A DNA stretch of 64,000 bases from Pseudomonas grandcourensis (GTDB lineage Bacteria; Pseudomonadota; Gammaproteobacteria; Pseudomonadales; Pseudomonadaceae), in NCBI RefSeq assembly GCF_039909015.1, contig NZ_CP150919.1, positions 6,424,501 to 6,488,500 on the forward strand, written 5' to 3'. This document shows, piece by piece, positions 44,109 to 52,873 of this stretch (position 1 is the first letter of the stretch; the number at the start of each line of letters is the position of its first letter). A program made the position numbers and the translations under genes. A model generated the notes under the pieces. That model saw only the letters and a program-made list of their open reading frames with translations. It ran no database searches and was not told where the DNA came from.

Positions 44109-44861
44109 ATGCGCCGTTTGCTTTTATCACTGCTGATGTTCTGCGTTTTGCCCGCCTGGGCAGACAGCCACGACCAGTTGTACAAGGTCGCCGGTTGGCC
44201 GGAACAACGCGCGCATTTCAGTGACGCCCTCTCGGCCGCACAGCAACGCTACCAAGGCAGCCTTCCACCGGCAGTGTTTCAGGCACTGGTCAATAACAGC
44301 AATCAGCGATTTTCCGCCCAGGCCGTGGACCAGCGCGCCGAAGCGCAATTGCGCAAGAAGCTCACCGACCCCAAACCCGCGCTGACGTTTTTCCAATCGC
44401 CCCTGGGCAAGAAAATCGTTGCCGCCGAGCTGCTGGCGACCCGACGCGACCAACTGGCGAAAAACGCCAAGGGCCTGCCGAAGATGCAGGCCAGCAACAG
44501 CCGCATGCTGATCATCGGCCATTTGGCACAAGCCCTGCCCGCACGCGAGGCTGGCGCGGAAGTCAGCCTGGCGATTGCCGGCGTCGCCGCCGACAGCTTG
44601 AGTTCGATGATCCCGGGGTTGCTCGGTTCCGGTCAGGCCCAAGGCATGCTCAACGGCCAGCGCCAGCGCCTGATGGACCAGATCGGCAGCGACCTGAACA
44701 ACACGCTGCTGTATGTCTATCGCGACCTCTCGGACAACGAACTGGAAGAGTTCGCGACCTTTGCCGAATCTTCGGAAGGCCAGGCTTATTATCAGGCGGC
44801 GTTGGCCGCGATTCGGGCGGGGTTGGCGGTGGGGCAGAGCAATTCGAACCTGACCCAGTGA
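44109..44861 (+). CDS. DUF2059-like exported protein
   Basis: A 250-residue exported protein: signal peptide 1-18 (LLMFCVLPAWA), then a helical domain of the DUF2059 type with LRKKLTDPKPALTFFQSPLG and ELEEFATFAESSEGQAYYQA, where the typical C-terminal segment packs. Probably periplasmic; function unknown. ACAGGAG lies 7 bp before ATG 44109. It diverges from the 2OG-oxygenase gene with a 108-bp gap. Confidence 0.78.
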   Translation: MRRLLLSLLMFCVLPAWADSHDQLYKVAGWPEQRAHFSDALSAAQQRYQGSLPPAVFQALVNNSNQRFSAQAVDQRAEAQLRKKLTDPKPALTFFQSPLGKKIVAAELLATRRDQLAKNAKGLPKMQASNSRMLIIGHLAQALPAREAGAEVSLAIAGVAADSLSSMIPGLLGSGQAQGMLNGQRQRLMDQIGSDLNNTLLYVYRDLSDNELEEFATFAESSEGQAYYQAALAAIRAGLAVGQSNSNLTQ

Positions 44862-44883
44862 TCCTCACCAACTGATAGACCGC

Positions 44884-44905
44884 TATTGCGAGCAGGCTCG
44901 CGATA
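44884..44905. repeat. Degenerate short REP palindrome
   Basis: Arms TATTGCGAG and CTCGCGATA (one mismatch) around CAGG. It lies in the convergent gap after the DUF2059-like gene and is the inner core of a REP only. Confidence 0.7.
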
Positions 44906-44920
44906 GGGCTGGAACTGGCG

Positions 44921-45868
44921 CTAAGGATTCCGACCCTTGATCCGCCTGGTCAAAAACCCGAAATACTCCTCCCGCATCACCAGTGTTTCATTCGCCAGAT
45001 GATGCCGTGCCTCGGGCAGCATCAGCACCTGCGGCCGATCAAATTTGCCCCGCAACACTTCCAGGTTGTGCTCCCAATCCACCGTCATGTCGGCCTGCCC
45101 CTGTACGATCAACGGCCGACGGGCACTCACGGGAGCGGCCTCGATGCGCTTGATCCAGCGCGCCAATGCGCCCACCCAGGCTGTCGGCAGGCGCAGCGGC
45201 TGCAATGGATCGGCTTGCAGGAACGGCAGAAAGGCCGGGTCGTTGGAGTTCTCGCTGAAACGCCGGGCGATGGCTTTGACGAAAGGCTTGAGCACGTAAT
45301 AACTCAGTTGCGACCAACCCCACGCCCGCGGCCGAACCAGCGGCGACAGCAGAATCACCTGGCCCTGGGCCGGACTGTTCGCTCCCGCATTCAACACATG
45401 ATCGATCACGATCGCCCCGCCGGTACTCTGCCCGCACAGGTGCCACGGCTGCGGCAAGCCGAGGGATTGCGCCTCACTGAACAAGCCTTGCAACGCGTCC
45501 TGATACTCAGCGAAATCCTTGATGCTCGCCCGTTCGCCACTGGACAGTCCATGCCCCGGCAAGTCGCAGGCAATCACCGCAAAGCCTTGGTCCAGCGCCC
45601 ATTCGATCACATGCCGGTAGAGCCCGGTGTGGTCGTAGAAACCGTGGATCACAAACAGCGTCGCCTTTGCTCGCTCGGGCCACCAGAACTGGCTGACCAG
45701 CTCATAACCGTCGACCTCGAATCGCCCAAGGCCGCTGCGCACCTGACGCGGGGCAAAATCCAGCCCGTAGAAACGCTGGTAAGCCTGCGCCTGCGCCGAC
45801 AACGGCTGCCCGGCCACCAGTGGCAGCAGACTTGCACGTAGAAGATCGGGGTCGAAAGTAGCCGGCAT
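44921..45868 (-). CDS. Alpha/beta hydrolase (monoacylglycerol lipase-like)
   Basis: A 315-residue serine hydrolase. The oxyanion HG is in FVIHGFYDHTGLYRHVIEW, the nucleophile elbow is CGQSTGGAIV (G-x-S-x-G), and the acid and His are likely in IVQGQADMTVDW and EARHHLANE. The pattern HG-x-x-D-H and 'DLPGHGLSSGERASI' resembles serine aminopeptidase S33/lysophospholipase-type hydrolases. No signal peptide. Substrate unknown. It diverges from the DUF6436 gene. Confidence 0.85.
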   Translation of the reverse strand: MPATFDPDLLRASLLPLVAGQPLSAQAQAYQRFYGLDFAPRQVRSGLGRFEVDGYELVSQFWWPERAKATLFVIHGFYDHTGLYRHVIEWALDQGFAVIACDLPGHGLSSGERASIKDFAEYQDALQGLFSEAQSLGLPQPWHLCGQSTGGAIVIDHVLNAGANSPAQGQVILLSPLVRPRAWGWSQLSYYVLKPFVKAIARRFSENSNDPAFLPFLQADPLQPLRLPTAWVGALARWIKRIEAAPVSARRPLIVQGQADMTVDWEHNLEVLRGKFDRPQVLMLPEARHHLANETLVMREEYFGFLTRRIKGRNP

Positions 45869-45964
45869 GGACGATTCCAGAACGTGAAACGGACTTTATA
45901 GGCCTGCGATATTCTTCTGTCGCGGCAAGCATGGCAAGCTAGCCGACCTTCGAGGATCGAACCG

Positions 45965-46546
45965 ATGCGCCCGCCCCTTCGCGCCACCCTGTTTGCCAGC
46001 CTGCTCGCCGTGGTGTGTGCCGGCGTATTGTGGGCGGCCTACGACTGGTTCCAGGGGCGTTACCTGCGGGCGTTCAGCGAGCACACGGCAATGTTTTCCG
46101 GTGACCCGCTACGCCTTCCCGAATCCCTCGCCGGCCCTGGCGCCATCCGCCTGGTGCACTTCTGGGACCCGGCCTGCCCGTGCGATGTCGGCAATCAACA
46201 ACACCTGACCGAACTGGTCGAGCACTACGCTCCCCATGGCGTGGAATTCTATGCCGTGCAAAAGCCCGGTAGCCACGGCCAACTGCCGAGCACCTTGAGC
46301 AGCCTCAAAACCATCGCCATCCTGCCCGGTTCCGAACAGGTCCCCGCCAGCCCGGCCGTGGCGATCTGGGATCGCAGCGGCAAACTGGCGTACTTCGGCC
46401 CCTACAGCGAAGGCCTGACCTGCAACTCCAGCAACAGCTTTATCGAACCGATCCTGCAAGCGCTGGATGAAGGCCGCGCGGTGAGTGCCACGCACACACT
46501 GGCCGTGGGGTGTTACTGCCCGTGGCCTGTCGAGCCAACCAAGTAG
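45965..46546 (+). CDS. DUF6436-type membrane-anchored thioredoxin-like protein
   Basis: A 193-residue protein with a membrane anchor or uncleaved signal (about 8-28) and a thioredoxin-like domain: LVHFWDPACPCDVGNQQHL, a CxC active-site-like motif following the usual FWDPxC. Two further cysteines occur near the end (GCYCPW). This suggests a periplasmic thiol-redox protein; the family function is unknown. GAGGATC lies upstream of ATG 45965. It precedes the acylase gene by 103 bp on the same strand. Confidence 0.75.
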   Translation: MRPPLRATLFASLLAVVCAGVLWAAYDWFQGRYLRAFSEHTAMFSGDPLRLPESLAGPGAIRLVHFWDPACPCDVGNQQHLTELVEHYAPHGVEFYAVQKPGSHGQLPSTLSSLKTIAILPGSEQVPASPAVAIWDRSGKLAYFGPYSEGLTCNSSNSFIEPILQALDEGRAVSATHTLAVGCYCPWPVEPTK

Positions 46547-46649
46547 GGAAAGACGCGGTAATACGAATCCCTCCTACGGGCGATGCGCCAAATCGGCGCG
46601 CCGTGTTACACAGTGGCGCCAGGAATCACAATAACAACAAGGAGTCTCC

Positions 46650-49049
46650 ATGAAACGCAGCCTGACCGCTCTCGCTCTGCTGATCGTCGTGCTGGCCGCG
46701 GGGGCCGGCTGGTACCTCTACAGCAAGCAGCCGTCACGCCAGGGCATGGTGGAACTGCAACACCTGCAAGGCTCCGTCAGCGTGCGCTACGACGAGCGCG
46801 GCGTCCCGCACATCCGCGCCGACAACGAAACCGACCTGTACCGCGCCCTCGGCTATGTGCATGCCCAGGACCGCCTGTTCCAGATGGAAGTCCTGCGTCG
46901 CCTGGCCCGTGGCGAACTGGCCGAAGTATTGGGGCCGAAACTGCTCGATACCGACAAACTGATGCGCAGCCTGCGCATTCGCGAACGCGCCGAAACCTAC
47001 TTCGCGAATCTCGACAAACAGTCGCCCTCTTTCATCGCCATGCAAGCCTATCTGGACGGCATCAACCAGTATCAGGACAGCCACGCCAAACCCGTGGAGT
47101 TCGATGTGCTGGGCATTCCAAAGCGCCCGTTCACGGCCCAGGACACCATCAGCATCGCCGGCTACATGGCCTACAGTTTCGCTGCGGCATTTCGTACCGA
47201 ACCCTTGCTGACATTCGTGCGCGATCAACTGGGGCCCGAATACCTGAACATCTTCGATCTCGACTGGCAGCCCAAGGGCGTGCTCAATGGGGCCGGCACC
47301 ACTTTGGCCAGCGCCGACTGGAAAGACCTCAACGCCCTCGCCCGCCTGAGCGAACAAGCCCTGGCTGACAACGGCCTGCCACAGCTCGAGGGCAGCAACG
47401 CCTGGGTTGTCGCAGGCAGCCGGACCCAAAGCGGCAAGCCGCTGCTGGCGGGTGATCCGCATATCCGTTTTTCCGCGCCGTCGGTGTGGTACGAAGCGCA
47501 ACTTTCGGCGCCGGGCTTCGAACTCTACGGCCACTATCAGGCGCTTATGCCGTTTGCGTCGCTGGGCATGAACCGCGACTTCGGCTGGAGCATCACCATG
47601 TTCCAGAACGACGACCTCGACCTGATCGCCGAGAAGGTCAACCCCGACAACCCCAATCAGGTCTGGTATCGCGGCAAGTGGGTGGACATGACGACCAGCG
47701 AGCAGCAGATCGCGGTCAAGGGCCAGGCGCCGGTCACTCTGGTGCTGCGCCAGTCGCCCCACGGCCCGATCGTCAACGACGCCTTGGGCAGCGGCGCCGG
47801 CAAAACGCCGATTGCCATGTGGTGGGCGTTTCTCGAAAGCCAGAACCCGATCCTGGAGGGCTTCTACCAGCTCAATCGCGCCGACACCCTGACCAAGGCC
47901 CGTGGTGCCGCGGCAAACATCCAGGCTCCGGGCCTGAACGTTGTCTGGGCCAATGCCAAGGGTGACATCGGCTGGTGGGCGGCGGCGCAATTGCCTAAAC
48001 GCCCGGCGGGTGTGCGCCCGTGGTTCATCCTCGACGGCAGCACCGCCGAGGCGGACAAGGACGGCTTCTACCCGTTCACGGCCAACCCTCAGGAGGAAAA
48101 CCCCGCGCGGGGCTACATCGTCTCGGCCAACTTCCAGCCGGTGTCGCCCACCGGCATGGAGATTCCCGGCTACTACAACCTTGCCGATCGCGGCCAACAA
48201 CTCAATCGCCAACTCAGCGACAAAGCGGTCAAATGGGACCTGGAAAACAGCCAGAAACTGCAACTGGGCACCACCACCGCCTACGGCCCGCGCCTGTTGG
48301 CACCGCTGTTGCCGGTGTTGCGCGAAGTGGTGAGCGATCCCGCCGAGCTCAAACTGGTGGAGCAACTGGCCCAGTGGCAAGGCGATTACCCCCTCGACTC
48401 AACCAGCGCCACGCTGTTCAACCAGTTCCTGTTCAACCTGGCTGACGCGACGATGCGCGATGAGCTGGGTAACGACTTCTTCGAAACGCTGCTCTCGACC
48501 CGGGTGATCGACGCCGCGCTCCCCCGCCTGGCCGCCAGCGCCGATTCACCGTGGTGGGACAACCGCAGCACCCTCGGCAAGGAAACCCGTGCCGACACGG
48601 TGAAATCCGCCTGGCAAGCCAGCCTCGCGCACCTCAAGAGCACCCTCGGCGTAGACGCCTCGCAATGGCAGTGGGGCAGTGCGCACACGTTGACCCACGG
48701 CCATCCGCTGGGGCAGCAAAAGCCACTGGACCTGTTCTTCAATGTCGGCCCCTTCGCCGCACCCGGCACCCATGAAGTGCCGAACAACCTCTCGGCGAAA
48801 ATCGGACCGGCACCCTGGCCCGTCACCTACGGCCCCTCGACCCGACGCCTGATCGACTTCGCCGACCCGGCCCACAGCCTGACCGTCAACCCGGTCGGCC
48901 AGAGCGGAGTTCTGTTCGACAGTCACTATGATGATCAGGCCGAGGCCTACATCGAGGGGATGTACTTCCAGGCGCATCTCAATGATGAAGAAGTCATTGC
49001 TAATACCCGCAGTACCTTGAAGCTGTTGCCGGCGCGGGCTGCGCCATAG
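46650..49049 (+). CDS. hacB: Penicillin acylase-family Ntn hydrolase, probable acyl-homoserine lactone acylase
   Basis: A 799-residue precursor: membrane anchor/signal at about 7-25, alpha chain, and autoproteolytic G-S junction at Gly248-Ser249 (QLEGSNAWVVAG) exposing Ser249 as nucleophile of the beta chain. Other family signatures: GDPHIRFSAPSVWYEAQL, ASLGMNRDFGWSITMFQNDDLDL and the late Asn in HEVPNNL. Size and place near the spu genes match P. aeruginosa PA0305 (HacB), which removes acyl chains from long-chain homoserine lactones. Acylase activity on other amides is possible. AAGGAG lies 8 bp upstream of the ATG. Confidence 0.8.
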   Translation: MKRSLTALALLIVVLAAGAGWYLYSKQPSRQGMVELQHLQGSVSVRYDERGVPHIRADNETDLYRALGYVHAQDRLFQMEVLRRLARGELAEVLGPKLLDTDKLMRSLRIRERAETYFANLDKQSPSFIAMQAYLDGINQYQDSHAKPVEFDVLGIPKRPFTAQDTISIAGYMAYSFAAAFRTEPLLTFVRDQLGPEYLNIFDLDWQPKGVLNGAGTTLASADWKDLNALARLSEQALADNGLPQLEGSNAWVVAGSRTQSGKPLLAGDPHIRFSAPSVWYEAQLSAPGFELYGHYQALMPFASLGMNRDFGWSITMFQNDDLDLIAEKVNPDNPNQVWYRGKWVDMTTSEQQIAVKGQAPVTLVLRQSPHGPIVNDALGSGAGKTPIAMWWAFLESQNPILEGFYQLNRADTLTKARGAAANIQAPGLNVVWANAKGDIGWWAAAQLPKRPAGVRPWFILDGSTAEADKDGFYPFTANPQEENPARGYIVSANFQPVSPTGMEIPGYYNLADRGQQLNRQLSDKAVKWDLENSQKLQLGTTTAYGPRLLAPLLPVLREVVSDPAELKLVEQLAQWQGDYPLDSTSATLFNQFLFNLADATMRDELGNDFFETLLSTRVIDAALPRLAASADSPWWDNRSTLGKETRADTVKSAWQASLAHLKSTLGVDASQWQWGSAHTLTHGHPLGQQKPLDLFFNVGPFAAPGTHEVPNNLSAKIGPAPWPVTYGPSTRRLIDFADPAHSLTVNPVGQSGVLFDSHYDDQAEAYIEGMYFQAHLNDEEVIANTRSTLKLLPARAAP

Positions 49050-49067
49050 ATTTTTGCTGGCTGGGCT

Positions 49068-49099
49068 GGCCTCTTCGCGAGCAGGCTCGCGAAGAGGCC
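49068..49099. terminator. Perfect REP-like hairpin between convergent hacB and glxA-type genes
   Basis: Arms GGCCTCTTCGCGAG and CTCGCGAAGAGGCC, 14 bp each, around CAGG. It is 18 bp past hacB and 24 bp past the regulator gene on the other strand. No T-run follows; it may act for both transcripts as a hairpin barrier. Confidence 0.7.
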
Positions 49100-49123
49100 C
49101 TCACAGACAACAAAAATGTCAGT

Positions 49124-50089
49124 TCAAACCATCGCCGCAAAATTCAGCCTGAACTGCTGAGGCGTCACCCCCAATCGGCGATTGAATACACTGCGCATGT
49201 GCTGGGCATCGCGAAAACCGCATTGATAGGCCACGGTCTTGAGCGGCGCGCGAGTGCTTTCCAGCAGCGTCCTCGCCGCATCGACCCGTGCGCGCTCGAC
49301 GAACTCGGCCGGGGTGATTTTCGCTTCTCTGGCGAACACCCGGGAGAAGTTGCGCGCGCTCATGTTGGCGGCATTGGCCAGGTCGGCGATGGTCAGGTCG
49401 CCCGTCAGGTTGGCCAGCACGTAATGCTGCACCATCGCCACTGCCGAATCCGGTTCGGCGTGGGGCGTGAGGAACGGGCTGAATTGCGATTGCCCGCCCG
49501 AACGCTGGGTGAACACCACCAGCCGCTTGGCGACATGCAGCGCCACTTCCGGCCCGTGATCCCGGCCCAATAGATACAACGACAGATCGATCCCCGCTGT
49601 GACCCCCGCCGAGGTGAACAGCTCACCGTCCTCGACATACAGTCGATCCGCCTCCACCCGGGACGAGGGGCACAGCGCCGCCAGATCCGATGCGTCCTGC
49701 CAATGCGTAGTGACCGTGCGCCCCTCCAGCAATCCGGCCCGGGCGAGCATGAACGCGCCGTTGCAGATCGAGCCGAAGCGCTTGGCCCGGGCGCAGGCAT
49801 CGCGCAACCAGCCATCGAATGCCCTGCCGAAATCCATGAACGGCAACTGCGGCCCGCCGGCCACCAGCAACAGGTCATACGGCTCCAGCGCTTCGCTGAA
49901 ATGTCGATGGGCATTGAGTGCCAAACCGTTGGAGCACGCCATCACCCCGCGCTCGACGCCGACCACCTCCAGACGATAGTGATCCTGCGGGGCAAGGAAG
50001 CGATTGGCCTCGGAAAACACATCCATGGGGCCGGTGACATCCAGCGACTGGACGCCGGCGAACACCACGATGGCTACGGTTTTACTCAT
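49124..50089 (-). CDS. GlxA-type regulator: DJ-1/PfpI domain plus AraC HTH
   Basis: A 321-residue regulator: N-terminal DJ-1/PfpI amidotransferase-like domain (about 4-165; VVFAGVQSLDVTGPMDVFSE) and C-terminal AraC/XylS DNA-binding domain (about 215-318; NMSARNFSRVFAREAKITPA and YQCGFRDAQHMRSVFNRRLG). The nucleophile-elbow position reads SICNGAFMLA, so the Cys is retained. These regulators usually control adjacent catabolic genes. It diverges from the HD hydrolase gene with a 192-bp gap. Confidence 0.86.
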   Translation of the reverse strand: MSKTVAIVVFAGVQSLDVTGPMDVFSEANRFLAPQDHYRLEVVGVERGVMACSNGLALNAHRHFSEALEPYDLLLVAGGPQLPFMDFGRAFDGWLRDACARAKRFGSICNGAFMLARAGLLEGRTVTTHWQDASDLAALCPSSRVEADRLYVEDGELFTSAGVTAGIDLSLYLLGRDHGPEVALHVAKRLVVFTQRSGGQSQFSPFLTPHAEPDSAVAMVQHYVLANLTGDLTIADLANAANMSARNFSRVFAREAKITPAEFVERARVDAARTLLESTRAPLKTVAYQCGFRDAQHMRSVFNRRLGVTPQQFRLNFAAMV

Positions 50090-50281
50090 GGTTCAAAACG
50101 CCTCTCATGGCACTGATTGCAACGCTCCTACAGGGTCTGCATGCACCCTAGCCAATCCAGGTCCAACAAGCGAGGTTGGCGCGATATGCACGCTCATTGG
50201 CCGGGATCGCAGCCATGGATCGATTGTCCGGTTTCGGGGGCCGGAACAGACTGAAACCCTCATCACGACGAGGAAAACTCC

Positions 50282-50923
50282 ATGGGCATCACCATCGCCG
50301 GCATCAGGATCCCCGACAGCGCACTGGCCAAGGCCACCACCGAATACATCCGCGACATCGAGTCCGACCTGCTCTACCACCACTCGCGCCGGGTCTTCCT
50401 GTTCGGCGCACTGAGCGGCGAGCGCAAGCAACTGGCCTACAACCCGGAGTTGCTGTACGTCGGCGCGATGTTCCATGACCTGGGCCTGGTGCAAGGTCAT
50501 CGCAGCGACAACGAGCGCTTCGAAGTCGATGGTGCCAACGCGGCAGCAGCGTTCCTCAAGCCTTACGGATTGAGCGATGAGGACATCGAACAGGTCTGGC
50601 TATCGATTGCCCTGCACACCACACCGGGCGTGCCTCAGCACTTGCGGCCCACCGTGGCACTGGTCACGGCTGGCGTCGAGATGGACGTGCTGGGCATGGA
50701 CTACGCGGCGTTTTCCAGCGTGGAGCGTGAAGCAGTGGTGCATGCGCATCCACGGGGCGAGGGGTTCAAGGAGTGCATCATCTGCGCGTTTGCCGACGGC
50801 TTGCGCCATCGTCCGCAGACCACGTTTGGCAACGTGAAGACTGATGTGCTGGTGGATCAGGAGGCGGGGTTCACGCCGATGAACTTCGTCGAGGTCATTC
50901 GCAAATCCCCTTGGGTCGCCTAA
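50282..50923 (+). CDS. HD-domain hydrolase, cyanamide hydratase-like
   Basis: A 213-residue HD-domain protein. Metal ligands: YHHSRRVFLFG (about 35-45), MFHDLGLVQGH (about 63-73) with H and D, a downstream His in IALHTTPG and Asp in VEMDVLG. The order H...HD...H...D and the phrase YHHSRRV resemble fungal cyanamide hydratase (DDI2/3-type). The actual substrate is unknown. GAGGAAAACTCC precedes ATG 50282. The divergent DJ-1/AraC regulator may control it. Confidence 0.78.
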   Translation: MGITIAGIRIPDSALAKATTEYIRDIESDLLYHHSRRVFLFGALSGERKQLAYNPELLYVGAMFHDLGLVQGHRSDNERFEVDGANAAAAFLKPYGLSDEDIEQVWLSIALHTTPGVPQHLRPTVALVTAGVEMDVLGMDYAAFSSVEREAVVHAHPRGEGFKECIICAFADGLRHRPQTTFGNVKTDVLVDQEAGFTPMNFVEVIRKSPWVA

Positions 50924-50929
50924 AACCAA

Positions 50930-51019
50930 TGTAGGAGCGAGCCTGCTCGCGATAGCAGTGTGTCAGGCAACAATTAAGTCGACTGACACTCCGTCATCGC
51001 GAGCAGGCTCGCTCCTACA
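50930..51019. repeat. REPIN between the HD hydrolase and spuH genes (spacer class A)
   Basis: Inverted REPs lie at 50930-50954 and 50995-51019, with TGTGTCAG and AAGTCGACTGACACT in the spacer as at 25338 and 35755. Convergent gap. Confidence 0.9.
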
Positions 51020-51065
51020 TTTTGGACTTGGGTTGAACTCGATCATAAGTTCAACCCGGCATTGC

Positions 51066-51956
51066 TCAAGCCGCTTCCGGTGCCTGCGCGCGACGCACGT
51101 CCGGTTGCTTCCACGAGTCGGCTGCCGCTTCCTCGATCGCCTGCTGGATCGCACGACGACGGCTTTCTTCAGCACGACGGCTGAAGAACCAGACCAGGAA
51201 AGTCACGATCGACACCGCCAACAGGATCAGGCTGGCCACGGCGTTGATCTCGGGCTTGACCCCCAGACGCACCGCCGAGAACACTTCCATCGGCAGGGTC
51301 GTGGAACCCGGGCCGGACACGAAGCTCGCCAGCACCAGGTCATCGAGGGACAACGCGAACGACATCATGCCGCCCGCTGCCAGCGATGGCGCGATCATCG
51401 GGATGGTGATCAGGAAGAACACCTTCCACGGCCGCGCCCCCAGGTCCATGGCGGCTTCTTCGATGGACAGGTCCAGCTCACGCAAGCGCGCCGAGACCAC
51501 CACCGCCACATAGGCCGCACAGAACGTGGTGTGGGCGATCCAGATGGTGACGATGCCGCGTTCCTGCGGCCAGCCGATCATCTGCGCCATGGCCACGAAC
51601 AGCAGCAACAGCGACAGACCGGTGATCACCTCAGGCATGACCAGCGGCGCGGTAACCAGGCCACCGAACAGGGTACGGCCCTTGAAGCGCGTAATGCGCG
51701 TCAGGACGAACGCCGCCAATGTACCCAGAGCCACCGCCGCAATCGCGGTGTAGCAGGCGATTTCCAGCGAGCGCACCACCGAGCCCATCAACTGGCTGTT
51801 ATCGAGCAGGCCGACGTACCACTTGATCGACCAGCCGCCCCACACCGTTACCAGTTTGGAGGCGTTGAACGAGTAGATCACCAGGATCAGCATCGGCAGG
51901 TAGATGAACAACAGACCCAGTACCAGCATCAGGCTGGAGAAACGGAAGCGCTTCAT
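51066..51956 (-). CDS. spuH: Polyamine ABC transporter permease
   Basis: A 296-residue inner-membrane permease with six helices and the EAA loop EEAAMDLGARPWKVFFLITIP (split around residues 165-186). It pairs with SpuG. It corresponds to PotI. The ATG overlaps the SpuG stop by four bases (ATGA). A charged, Arg-rich C-terminal tail (about 255-296) is longer than in E. coli PotI. Last gene of the spuB-C-D-E-F-G-H run, followed by a REPIN. Confidence 0.92.
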   Translation of the reverse strand: MKRFRFSSLMLVLGLLFIYLPMLILVIYSFNASKLVTVWGGWSIKWYVGLLDNSQLMGSVVRSLEIACYTAIAAVALGTLAAFVLTRITRFKGRTLFGGLVTAPLVMPEVITGLSLLLLFVAMAQMIGWPQERGIVTIWIAHTTFCAAYVAVVVSARLRELDLSIEEAAMDLGARPWKVFFLITIPMIAPSLAAGGMMSFALSLDDLVLASFVSGPGSTTLPMEVFSAVRLGVKPEINAVASLILLAVSIVTFLVWFFSRRAEESRRRAIQQAIEEAAADSWKQPDVRRAQAPEAA

Positions 51957-52873
51957 TCTTTACCCTCCATTTCCTTGGCCTGACTGCGGTTGAACAGGAT
52001 GATCGGCACAATCAGGATCGCCAGCATCACCACCGCCAGGGCAGACGCCACCGGCCAGTCACGGTTGTTGAAGAACTCTTGCCAGAGCACCTTGCCGATC
52101 ATCAGGGTTTCCGGACCGCCGAGCAGTTCCGGGATCACGAACTCGCCCACTACCGGAATGAACACCAGCATGCAGCCGGCGATGATGCCGTTTTTCGACA
52201 GCGGCACGGTGATTTTCCAGAAGCTGTTGAAGGTGCTCGAACCCAGGTCCGATGCAGCTTCCAGCAGGCTGTGATCATGCTTCACCAGGTTGGCGTACAG
52301 CGGAAGGATCATGAACGGCAAGTAGGAATAAACCACGCCGATGTAGACCGCCAGGTTGGTGTTGAGGATCTGCAGCGGTTCGTTGATCCAGCCCATGCTC
52401 ATCAGGAAACCGTTGAGCAGGCCGTTGTTGCTGAGGATGCCCATCCACGCATAAACGCGGATCAGGATCGCGGTCCAGGTCGGCATCATGATCAGCAGCA
52501 CCAGCACCGTTTGCATTTCCTTGCGTGCAACGGAGATGCCGTAGGCCATCGGGTAGCCGATCAGCAGGCAGAGGATGGTGCTGAACAACGCCATCTTCAA
52601 CGAGCCGAGGTAAGCGGCGATGTACAGCTCGTCACCGCCCAGCATCACGTAGTTGCCCAGGTTAAGCAGCAGTTGCAGCTTCTGTTCGGCGTAGCTGTAG
52701 ATTTCGGTGTACGGCGGAATGGCCACGTCTGCTTCGGCGAAGCTGATCTTCAGAACGATGAAGAACGGCAGCATGAAGAACAGGAACAGCCAGATGAATG
52801 GAATGCCGATGACCACCTGACGGCCACCGGGAATTATTCGATTGAGACGGCGTTTCAATTTGCGCATGTTCAT
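51953..52873 (-). CDS. spuG: Polyamine ABC transporter permease
   Basis: A 306-residue inner-membrane permease with six helices, corresponding to PotH; the EAA loop is LLEAASDLGSSTFNSFWKIT. An Arg/Lys-rich N-terminus (MRKLKRRLNR after MN) precedes the first helix. It overlaps the ATPase gene by four bases (ATGA) upstream and SpuH by four downstream, so three genes are translationally coupled. It forms the channel with SpuH. Confidence 0.92.
   Translation of the reverse strand: MNMRKLKRRLNRIIPGGRQVVIGIPFIWLFLFFMLPFFIVLKISFAEADVAIPPYTEIYSYAEQKLQLLLNLGNYVMLGGDELYIAAYLGSLKMALFSTILCLLIGYPMAYGISVARKEMQTVLVLLIMMPTWTAILIRVYAWMGILSNNGLLNGFLMSMGWINEPLQILNTNLAVYIGVVYSYLPFMILPLYANLVKHDHSLLEAASDLGSSTFNSFWKITVPLSKNGIIAGCMLVFIPVVGEFVIPELLGGPETLMIGKVLWQEFFNNRDWPVASALAVVMLAILIVPIILFNRSQAKEMEGKE

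Noticed and set aside
46734..48380. 548-codon open frame antisense to hacB
   Set aside because: Shadow of the acylase gene; the acylase motifs and the ribosome-binding site are on the other strand.
49068..49099. CRISPR-like or attenuator structure
   Set aside because: A single palindrome with REP core, no spacer-repeat periodicity; it is best read as a REP-type hairpin in a convergent gap.
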